Source of the DNA: Jackrogersella multiformis
Taxonomy: Eukaryota > Ascomycota > Sordariomycetes > Xylariales > Hypoxylaceae
DNA: 64,000 nucleotides
Direction: 5' to 3'
Assembly: GCA_902806575.1 (NCBI GenBank)
Contig: CADCXD010000002.1
Coordinates: 868,001-932,000, forward strand
The notes under the pieces were generated by a model. That model saw only the letters and a list, made by a program, of their open reading frames with translations, was not told the origin of the DNA and searched no databases. Made by a program: the position numbers and the translations under genes. Shown here one piece after another: positions 55,140 through 64,000 of the stretch. Numbering within the stretch: position 1 is the stretch's first letter; each line of letters opens with the position of its first letter.

Positions 55140-57692
55140 TACATAGTAAGCCACAGCTGTCATTTGGGACCCCTGACTCTTTATGCCGAAACCCGGAATG
55201 ACCGTAATTGTTCATGCTAGTACCTGCATAATTGTCGTTCCCATCGACTTATCGCCAAGATCTTAAGTGCTACTAGTATGTACGCGTGATACTAGTGTAG
55301 ATAGTATGTATTATTAAATGGCAAGGTAGGAACGCGTACGACGTTGAATATTAATGGAAATTACATGTGTTAATAAAATATCCTATTTTGAACACTACCT
55401 ACCTACCTAGTGTTATTATGTAAGGGGACAAAAACATCAAGGTGGTATTGTGAGAATTTGTTACATACCTAGGTACCTAGTAGTTGTTTACTAATACTCG
55501 AGCTGAGCTTGATCGACTACCGATTCGCTGAATGGAATTATTGTTTCATTTTGCTAGGTTTCAAGGTTGTCCCTGGCGGTCTGGCAGTCTGGCAGCCAGG
55601 TTGCCTCACGTCTGCCATGTACATACATAGTAGGTACTATTACATAGGATTGTACTATGTACTGCAGAGAAAAGCAATGCAGCTCAGAAATCCTGATAGG
55701 TACTGTATATGTCATTGTTCGTTGGCCTTGGTGGCCTTGGTTAAGGTGCAGGTAAACAAGCCAATTAAGTGAAAACAACCAATCTGCAGGACGAGATGGC
55801 GTTGACACATCCAAGCAAACGAAGCTGTCATTTGCTATTGTATGCGATTCTGAAACATAGACTGGTCTAGAAAGCAGTAGGCTGGATGTCGTGAATTGGT
55901 TGTGATAGGTTCAAATTTCAATAGATGGAATGTGCTAAAGCAGCAGTGTACATAAGCTGTAATCCTGAAGAAAATGTGATGAATTGGATGAATGGATAAA
56001 TGGATGGATGTGATTAGATGCACAGATGGATGCAATTAGTTCCAATTAGGTTTAGCGCATTCCCAGTTGCATGGCACGCCGGTACGGTACCTAGCAGCCT
56101 AGGTATGTACTACCCAGGCAGCCTGGTATGCAGTAGCTCTTTTATGCAACCTGGTACTAGTATGCCTATTTAGGTAGTGTATGTACCTAGGTACCTACAC
56201 TAGGTAGGTAGCGTCCTTGTTACCTAATAAAAATCTTTGAAACCTTCCATACATAGAACGTGTTCATGCTGGCGGCCGCCGATTCTATCGCACAATACCG
56301 AAACATGCATATTCACATGCGCGTCCTTAATTTTTTCTTCTTTTCGTTTTTAAGAAGATAGCATTGATAAGAGTTATCAGGTTTATATGTTGTCGAAATT
56401 AGGTAACCGAAGTACACTTAATATTATTACTTGCATACGGGTTGTTTAAGGTGACCCGTAATACAATTTCGGGAGTATTCATTATGACTTACATTAGAAG
56501 ATACCTAGGTAGATAGTCTGGTAGTTTACTTACTTAGGTACGCAGCCCACATAGGTTCATCGCATGCATCTACATAGTATTACAATTAGGTATCTAGACT
56601 AGACTATCTAGGTACCTATGTAACTATTTTTTATCGCATGCGGATATCATTACAGATTGGAGGTACATGGATACATACACTACACTAGTAAAGCTATTAT
56701 ATGATTCCAACCAATCATATTGATCCCCAGGGGTTCTCCTTTTCCCTTTTCGTCTCAATTAGCTCCTCCCCCTCATTTTGCCATTTGCCATCTGCCTTTT
56801 GCCTTTCGTCGGAGAAGATCTGGGCAGCTTCTCCATTATCCCGTCAAACTGTCGTCATCTCATTTCCCCTTATATCCCTCGCCGGTATCCAGCGGTATCC
56901 AGTAGTATCCAGTGATCTCATATTACAAACCGACCTCATTAGGTATCTCGTTACATAACAATGACAATCATGGGGCACATAAAGCATAATAAGACTATAA
57001 CAATGCTCAGCCTCTCATCTCGACCCAAGCCGCATCTCTCAAACAAGGCCCACATTCAACATTGACTATGGCACACCAGGCACTGATCTATCAATGCAGC
57101 ATCTCCCTCAGCTTTCTCGAGTCTAGAGCCTAGAATCTACGCCCCGAGCTACTTAAGTAAATAACCGCGATGAGGTCTCAGCCTTTCGAAACCCCCATCC
57201 TCTCTTGAGCCTTTCTAGCATAACCACCTCCTTCTTAAGCTTACTGCCGGTGACGTGAGATATTTAGTCTCTCATACGCGGCCTAACTGTTAGACCCTTG
57301 GAGTCTGGACTCTTGGATCCTAAATCTCGCCTGCCTGGTTTTAAGCGCCGTCCGCTAAACAAACACGATTTACGGCGCTTCCGTGATCGCTAGCCAGAAG
57401 AGTATCATTGGCCAATTCTCTGATTTGCCTAAGATCGAAGAGTTGCATTGCACCATTTGCTGCTGCGTTCCTTGCGACTGTCGAAACATCGAGGACCAAG
57501 TTAGCAACAGTTTCTAACCATCCGTGGTTCCAACTTAAGAATCAAGCGGCGGTAGTCATTATTATTTATATATTTACCTACATAGGTACATATTTATATT
57601 ATTTAGCTGCCATCTGCCGTGTTGATCGACAGTATAACCTCGATTCAATCTCGCGTCTTCGTTTACTACCAAATACGACTTTTCAATTCGCC

Positions 57693-60221
57693 ATGGATCC
57701 TACCACGACACTCTTTACTTTTATGCTGTGAGTCTTTATATTACTTCATAATACCTATCAGAAATCTTTGCTATTTTCGTATTTTCGGCTTTATCGTTCA
57801 CCGCGCACCTATATGTGCTTTTGTTATAACTCTTTACAATTCCCTTACCCGCACACGGCGCTTCCCGTTTCCATATTCGATCAATTATCATTATTGCTAT
57901 TGCTATTGTTATTACTTGAGCGGAAACGGCATTTTGAGGTGCCACGGCATGAGACTTCATACAAACCCCATTCTTTATTCCAGCATTTCCGATCTGTTAT
58001 GCTAGGATCCGAAGATTATCAAATCCAGCACATCATCTCCGAGCAGGGGTTCCACGCGAAGGTCAGATACACTATTGTCTAGGACCCCCAATCCAGGCTG
58101 CAAGGTACCAACAAACAAGCACCTGGCCAGTCTCCAGTGGCTTACATACTATGTACATATTACATAGTAGTAGTATGGATGAGAATTTGCACGAATTTGC
58201 ACACCCTGTCAGCCCTGCCATACATAGTGCTTATCTACCTAGGTACCTGAATAGTTGGAGACGATGATCATTTTCAGGCACCATAGCAAGGATATATGGC
58301 AGCCAGCCACTTGTTCCTGTCAGATCTTCCGTCTTTCTCCCCAAAAGCAAGTGCTTTAAGTCACCTTCTAAGGGCTAGCATTCACCTTAGCCCGCTTACG
58401 ATCCATGCTCCGTCCCAAAAGTACTACCTCTGAGTAGCTGAGTAGCATCATTTGATATACACCCCTGCTTCGTCACCCATTCAGCCATCACATAGTACGT
58501 TTTCCGACCTGGCCGATATATACACACATACATACATATAGGTACAGATACGTACCTGTGGATGTGCATACCTGTGGATGTACATATCTGTTGTCATCAC
58601 CTCTCACACCCTCTTCGTTCACCTGCCTACTTATTATCTACTGGTTGCCCTACCACATGTGGCACTCGATCTTGACGAGGTAGCTTACCAGTCCTACAGT
58701 CAAACCCACCCTTTCGTGTCATCAGTTCGATTGCTCGGTTCTTGGGATAACTTCTCAAAATACCATATCATGGAACGTGACGCTCGACGAGCCCGAAGTC
58801 AATGGCGAGGCTGCCATACCTTCAACAACATTGTCTGTGACGGCGACAAAGTCGAAAATCAAAAACGTAGTGGAGGGCTGAAGATGGGTCAGACATATTA
58901 CTATTATGTGAGTGAATCGCTACGAGTCCTAGACATTTCACCCTTTGCTAATATCCTTAAGTACGAGTTGGATGGATCCACCGAGACATATGACCCTTCT
59001 ACGCCTACGACTAATGCATGCCCTTATCTTCCGGGCCAAACTGTCAACACTCTCGAGGTTCCTCTGGAACGTTTATCAAGAATACGCAGTGCTTCGATGA
59101 ACTCACTGCGGGCTGCTGACTTCAAAACGATGAAGCCAAAGGACAGATACATGACTCCAAGGCCGGCTCCCCCGGTCCCCAGCCTTCCTGACCTTCGCGT
59201 TGGATCTTCACCTGTACCAGCAATGTCGCTTGTTCACAAACGATCAACTCGTTCGCTCTCTCCTGCACCTAGCTGGACTGGCGTTGCTCGACGGTTCTTA
59301 GGGCGCAAGAAGCCGTATTATGCGGACAGCGACGCCGGTAGTGAAACTGAGGTCGAGAGTCACCTTGGTGAAGAAACCAGGCATTACGATTTACCAAGAA
59401 GTGCCACACCGTCGGGGAGGAGCATTCGATCTCGGGACATGTCTCCAGAATCTCTCCGAAGATTCCTATCCGACGATCTACCCCAAACGTCTCCCGTCGT
59501 GGAACAGGCACCAAGACTACTAATACCGGATGAGATCATTGAAGAGAACGAGGACGACGACAATTTTGCAACCTCAGCAGCATCCGAGAATGCGCCCTTC
59601 ACCATGCTTTCACCCCCTCCATTTCAACGAAGTGTCTCATCACCTCCAGTCACGAGCAACAACGATGCATCCACCGGTACTATTATTCCCGTTGACGCCG
59701 TACAGGATGGTAGTTTCGTTTCAAAACCTATCCCTACTCTGCCTAGGATGGATACTACTGGGATGAATGTCCCTAGATCGCATTTCTCATATTCGACAAC
59801 ATCATCGAGCTTTGTTTCTCCAATATCTACCCGATCGATCGAGTCCCGTGACATGAATGGATATTCATTCTTTGATGATTCGGAGGAGAACGAAGATGTC
59901 TTCCCCGCCGACGACGAATCTTTCATGATTCAGGGGGCTGGTCGAAGCAGCGAGGGTAGCTGTACCATCCCGAAACATCTCAACTCGCCGATCACGGGTT
60001 ACAGCCTACCCCAACCCGCAACGCATAACGAAAAGCACCTGGACGTGAGCCGCATACCGACGACTACCGGTTCACCCAACTTAGTCACCAGGTTGGATAG
60101 TGGTGTGGCCTTCGGAAATACTACTAGCCTTCTTGGCCGCCCAGGCATCGATGCCGGGCTAGACGATTTAGTCAACGACATGGGCTGGATGGCCGACGCC
60201 ATCCAACCCAACTTTATTTAA
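57693..60221 (+). CDS. Protein with N-terminal CBM48/AMPK-beta-like glycogen-binding domain
   Basis: Three exons were read: 57693-57727, 58700-58907 and 58962-60221, giving 500 aa. The join of exons 1 and 2 reads MDPTTTLFTFM-LQTHPFVSSVRLLGSWDNF, which fits an E-set carbohydrate-binding module of the AMPK-beta/CBM48 kind (VRLLGSWDNF, then MERDARR and QWRG). The 54-nt intron at 58908-58961 has no stop and keeps frame; without it the protein reads MGQTYYYY-YELDGSTETYDP, the natural continuation. The rest is disordered, rich in Ser, Pro and acidic residues, and ends DDLVNDMGWMADAIQPNFI, which looks like a short conserved tail. Intron 1 would be 972 nt, very long for this genome, so exon 1 is less certain than the rest. 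If exon 1 is wrong, the coding region would start near 58700 or earlier. Confidence 0.72.
58553..58584. repeat. Tandem 16-bp repeat inside the long first intron
   Basis: TACCTGTGGATGTGCA at 58553-58568 is followed directly by TACCTGTGGATGTACA at 58569-58584, with one difference. It lies in the proposed 972-nt intron of the CBM48-like gene. Confidence 0.85.
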
Positions 60222-63200
60222 CCCCATTTCTATATATGTTTTATGGTCTATACCTTTTTCTGCTTCTTTACCACGGTGTTTACAGGGTTCATGGAATGGG
60301 TATAGAAATTGGGCCACATGTTGTCACCAACAAAGATACTGAGCTAGGCATCTCAAAAATACGGAGTTTTGCGATGTATATTTCACACAGCCATTATTAT
60401 TCTGGCATCTATCTTGGCGCTCGGTGGGAAAACAAAAAAAAGGATGATTTTCTTATACCCTTGTTGATTACGCGGAATACGGTCAACTAGCTTTTGAGAA
60501 CAGACGCTGGTCGTGTGTTCGAAGCTTGACGTCAATTACGGGTTCGGTGGGAGGACCTAATCAGGATGGATGGGTGTCGGATTGGCTACGAATTTCTGGA
60601 TCTCGGAAACCCACGACGCTATTACGGGGCGGAGTTGTTAGGCAGGTATACCACTTTAGACTACGGATGATGGAGTATGTACGTTACGTGAGATGGGAGA
60701 AATAAATACATAGATAATCAGGAATGCGAATTTGAATCTATTCAAACAAATACTTCACTCGGGTTTTTTCTTCTGATTGAATGAATCATTTGACATCAAA
60801 TCAACCGTCTTACAAACAGCGATCATCGTAACGGCGTATGTAGTGTATGTGGTCATGCTCATAGCCGTACGTTCATGCAGGTACCAACTAACATCCATCT
60901 CGGACATCCCCAGCAAGTCTGACTAACGCACCAGAAGTGTGTATTCTTTGGTTCCCGAAATCATGGATATTTAGTGTATATGTGCCACGCTAGAATGTTC
61001 TATAATCGGCATCCCAGGGCAGGTTTCATAACAGCCGTGCTATAACGTAGGTATCCATCCTCTCCATTCCTTTCCTTGCTGTACCCCGGAAAGCGCTGAC
61101 CAGACACGGGCACAGGCACAGCGCATCTTATGTAGTGTATTTTTATTATTATTATTATTATATCCATTTCCATTTTTTTACATTCCCTGCTTGCGCATAC
61201 TATGACAAGCTCCTCCTCCATACGAGTCGCAAGAAAAGATCCCACCCCGTGCTTGCGGGAAACCAGGTACGGACACGTACATACGTAGTGCCGATCCGTC
61301 ATGCAAGCCCGCATATGACATAATTTACATATACGAAAGATCGCTTTCTGCTGCTAGTGTATTGCTATCGCTGTTTTTTTTTTGTGGTTTTCTATTAATC
61401 CCTAGCTATAGGTAGCATCCTATCCAGACAGATGTTACTACCTATTATAAATTGTACCTAGCTGGCTGAGCTGGCAAAATTTTGATTTTATTATAAACTG
61501 CACTACACCAGGTAGGCAATTGATCATCCCTCCGTTGTCTCTGTAAGTTTTAATCATCCGGCTGCAGTTGGGAGGCACATGCGACAAACGCATCCACGCA
61601 CGCGCTCTAAGGCGCAGTCAGTCTACCTACCTAACCTACTATACTACCTAGTGGAGTTAGGTAATACGTGTTCGTCGCCATCGCGCATCGCGCATCACGC
61701 CAGTTCCCGATGCCGAGTCCATCTACACCACCTAGTGTAGGTTTTGTCTTCTCTTCTTTAAGATCGGCTCTCGTCGACGCCGAGCCCGCGCTTCGTTCCG
61801 CGTATAGAGAGATACCCCTATCTCATATGTCGGTACACATATACAGACAGACACGTTATACTAGGTAGGTATACGTATTTGCACGTATATGTACCTGAAG
61901 TTAGCTAGTTTGGCAGGGACTTGTCGTGTTTGATCAAGCTAGGTTATAATATGTGAGTAAAGTATGAAAATGTTAAGATGAGCACCGCACAGAACGAGCG
62001 CATGTGATCTTTCCATCATCTCTTACAAACCTACCTACCTGCCTCCCTAATTAGGCCTCCCGGCCTCCAGACGGCCCAGCTTGCCGCTTACGTAGGTAGG
62101 TGAGGCGCGGTGAGCGTAGCTTTTGGTTCAGGTCGGTTCGGTTCGGTAGGCTGTAGAGTCGGGCAGGGGGGTTTGGGAGCCCGACCGCACGGCGAGGGAT
62201 GCGAATCCCGGCTTCAGTGGAATGCCGAAGGGTGCGTCGTGGGATTTAGACTGTCATGGATGTTGCCTTGTGCTGTTCCTCGAGGGGTACACTAGATAGC
62301 CGACGTGTTAGGTACCATGCGAGCAGGAAGACCTCGTGACTAGTGTTTATTTGCGGTGTAAGTCGCGGTGTTCTTTTAGCTATGCCCAGATTGGTGATGT
62401 TAATACGGGAAACTCTATACGGATGGGCGCAATTTGAGGCTATAAGTAAACCGATAGCCTGTTTGGCCCGGAAGCAAATTTGAATGAATTCGTCGTACGC
62501 ATCTCGCTATGGTAAATACCTAGGCCACCAATGAGCTTTTGCTACCGACCGGCTTATGTTTTCCGAACATGGTAACTGACTCTTATATAATGGCGTGTTG
62601 GTGAGCCTCATCCTGTTAGGTCCTAAATTTATCCCATTGCAGTCAGTTAACTTAAGTCTGACTAAGTTCGGAACATAACCAAACCAGCCTTCTTCCGATC
62701 CCCTTCTATAACTGACTATATACTCCGCGTCATCTACCTCTAAATAGAACTCTCATCCGTCTTACGAGAGCACTGGTAAAAATCACCGGGGAGCGTTAGT
62801 GGCATTGGATGCTTCGTTCCACAACCGTAATCCTGTCTTCAGTTACGGGCGCTGGAGTTGCGATGCCTGACAATGGCGCTGACATTTATAAGCATACGCC
62901 ATGGGATTAGGTTGTTTACGACGAAGTAATGGAAAATCATAAAGTGTATAAGGCATGCAAATTAAATTTAAAATAAAAAATAAAAATAAAAATCCGCATA
63001 TCTCTCTGGGTATCTCATATCCAAAATCTGTTCGCCTAACCTAAAATGCCGCCCCCTAAAAAAACACAGATCTATCAACAACAGTCGCACAAGTAGGAGG
63101 AAGAACCGTGATTCTTAGGAATGAAAAAGAGACTCGCCAGGCTCTATTTCGTGTTGAATCCTCAAACATGTCCTAGGAGCTTTTCAGGATATCATCACCC

Positions 63201-63343
63201 CTCTTCTTATATATGTTATTAGTACCTGGGTAGTCTTGTCGAGAGTGGGTGGGTTTTCAGAAGTTTGTACACATCGAGGTGCCACAGGACCAACACGGAC
63301 GTGTAAAATGTAGAGCTGAATCTCGGAGAACCCTTTTCTTGGC
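60222..63343. other. Gene-free stretch before the LRR gene
   Basis: This 3.1 kb has no supported gene; open stretches stay near 100 codons or less without recognisable domains. It includes a (TTA)6 run at 61143-61160, T9 near 61374 and CTACCTACCTAACCTAC-type words near 61622 and 62030-62100. The right part should hold the 3' untranslated region of the LRR gene. Confidence 0.5.
61143..61160. repeat. TTA trinucleotide run, six copies
   Basis: Six TTA units in non-coding DNA. No link to a gene is apparent. Confidence 0.9.
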
Positions 63344-64000
63344 CTATTGAGTCGTACGGGAAGTTCCCTTCCCTTTGTCGCGAGCTTTGGAAGTCGAGAG
63401 GAGCCAAGCAGGAAGACTCTCGTCTTCCCAGGCGTCTATATACTCTTCCTTAATGTCAAGTGAATGGTTGGCAGGGTTGCTCCTATTCCTTCCTAGGACA
63501 TCCAGTGCTTTCTCGGCCTCTGAATCCCAGAATTCTTCTACCCATTTTAGCAAGCCCCCCAAGCGACCCTCTGCTGCTTTTAATATCCTAGCCTGGAATG
63601 ATTTATTAGGCTGGGCTTGTTGCTTGTGGAACAAGCACTCTTCTCTCTTGACTGCATATTGTCGGTCGGCATCCGCCAGGGGGAAGGAAATGATATGATG
63701 ATTGAAGCTCAGAGCATGAACAAGCTTTGCGAATTGGTGATGGTTAAAGCTATTTTGTTGGCAGTCGAACATAGTCAGCCCTTTATTCGCTGCGAGAACG
63801 CGACATAGTTCGCTCATGTCATCAGCTGCGCCTATGTCATGGTTTCGAATTCGAAGTTGGCGTAATGTAATATTCTGCTTTAATCCACCCAATGCTCCGG
63901 TTAGACCCCAGCCCAGATGGCTATCTTCTAATTTGCCACTGTATCCAGATAGGTCCAGGTACTGTAAGGTGTCATTCATTTCGAAGAAACCAGACAAAAG
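63344..64000 (-). CDS. Leucine-rich-repeat protein, C-terminal part (cut by window edge)
   Basis: The frame is open from the stop at 63344-63346 to the right edge, so the N-terminal part lies outside the window. The visible roughly 217 residues begin inside leucine-rich repeats of the ribonuclease-inhibitor type (LQYLDLSGYSGKLED, NITLRQLRIRNHDIG, NKGLTMFDCQQNSF). They continue into a helical region (AEGRLGGLLKWVEEFWDSEAEKALDVLG) and end with a basic tail (SKARDKGKGTSRTTQ). I do not recognise the full protein. LRR proteins of this type usually bind other proteins. The ATG at 63997 is probably internal. Confidence 0.7.
   Translation of the reverse strand, partial: LLSGFFEMNDTLQYLDLSGYSGKLEDSHLGWGLTGALGGLKQNITLRQLRIRNHDIGAADDMSELCRVLAANKGLTMFDCQQNSFNHHQFAKLVHALSFNHHIISFPLADADRQYAVKREECLFHKQQAQPNKSFQARILKAAEGRLGGLLKWVEEFWDSEAEKALDVLGRNRSNPANHSLDIKEEYIDAWEDESLPAWLLSTSKARDKGKGTSRTTQ

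Larger units (their letters stand above)
51180..57692. other. Long gene-poor stretch with decayed sequence
   Basis: This 6.5 kb holds no gene I can support. 51480-52640 is strongly AT-rich. 52700-55010 has short open stretches interrupted by stops in every frame, as expected of a decayed mobile element or dead gene, but I cannot name a family. It contains a perfect hairpin (52976-52998), a 119-codon open stretch without a start codon (54650-55006) and an imperfect inverted repeat (55030-55139). TACCTAGGTA-type words return at about 55397, 55470, 56090-56218 and 56505-56620. The last kilobase should hold the promoter of the next gene. Confidence 0.55.

Noticed and set aside
58578..58699. Upstream extension of the CBM48-like frame starting MYISVVITSH
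   Set aside because: The residues do not resemble the domain start, whereas the acceptor at 58699 joined to 57693-57727 does; kept as the alternative if RNA shows no long intron.
62195..62215. GGGATGCGAATCCC, resembling a tRNA T-arm
   Set aside because: It is only a short hairpin; no acceptor stem or anticodon arm could be built around it.
1..64000. Secondary-metabolite cluster, CRISPR array, rRNA, viral insertion or intact transposon
   Set aside because: No backbone enzymes, regularly spaced repeats, rRNA cores, capsid or polymerase genes, or complete transposase or reverse-transcriptase frames were found.

Overview
The window is nuclear DNA of a filamentous ascomycete, most likely a Sordariomycete. 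The proteins are fungal. Introns are mostly 42-100 nt with GTRNGT donors and CTRAY-type branch sites, genes lie on both strands, and there is no operon logic. Reading the splice sites gives 14 complete protein-coding genes and one gene cut by the right edge. No rRNA, convincing tRNA, CRISPR array or intact transposon was found.

Layout from left to right. 1-2137 is gene-free. NUP192 (-, 2138-7542) and TEL1 (+, 8530-17703) are transcribed divergently from a 987-bp spacer. A VMA22-like gene (-) converges on TEL1. After 3.6 kb without a gene comes CDC42 (+, 22196-23322). An agmatinase with a signal peptide and an RDEL C-terminus (+, 25566-27146) and cytosolic asparaginyl-tRNA synthetase (+, 28335-30167) follow. 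The MRN1/Nrd1-type four-RRM protein (+, 34216-36615) is preceded by a very long leader. A histidine acid phosphatase (-) and a mitochondrial PPR protein (+) are divergent. MIS12/MTW1 (-) and a proline-rich protein (+) are divergent. TCTP (-) and the sphinganine C4-hydroxylase SUR2 (+) are divergent. A small membrane protein ends at 51179. 51180-57692 is a long gene-poor, AT-richer stretch with decayed sequence. A CBM48/AMPK-beta-like protein (+, 57693-60221) is followed by another gene-poor stretch. The C-terminal part of a leucine-rich-repeat protein (-) runs off the right end.

The genes are mostly housekeeping: nuclear pore, DNA-damage kinase, polarity GTPase, V-ATPase assembly, tRNA charging, kinetochore, sphingolipid synthesis and mitochondrial RNA metabolism. 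They do not form one pathway, and nothing here looks like a secondary-metabolite cluster or defence island. Coding base composition is patchy. VMA22, agmatinase, the phosphatase, MIS12 and the small membrane protein are very GC-rich, while TEL1, NUP192 and the PPR N-terminal half are not.

The most unusual signals are non-coding. The 1,171 nt before the MRN1 start and the 867 nt before the CDC42 start contain no ATG at all, and the CDC42 stretch carries a heptamer minisatellite. A palindromic word, TACCTAGGTA, with its variants, is scattered through intergenic DNA and introns but was not seen in exons. Other points are the RDEL-tailed agmatinase, an apparent 972-nt intron in the CBM48-like gene, and a two-codon upstream reading frame overlapping the PPR start codon. 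All exon boundaries were read by eye and none was checked against RNA.
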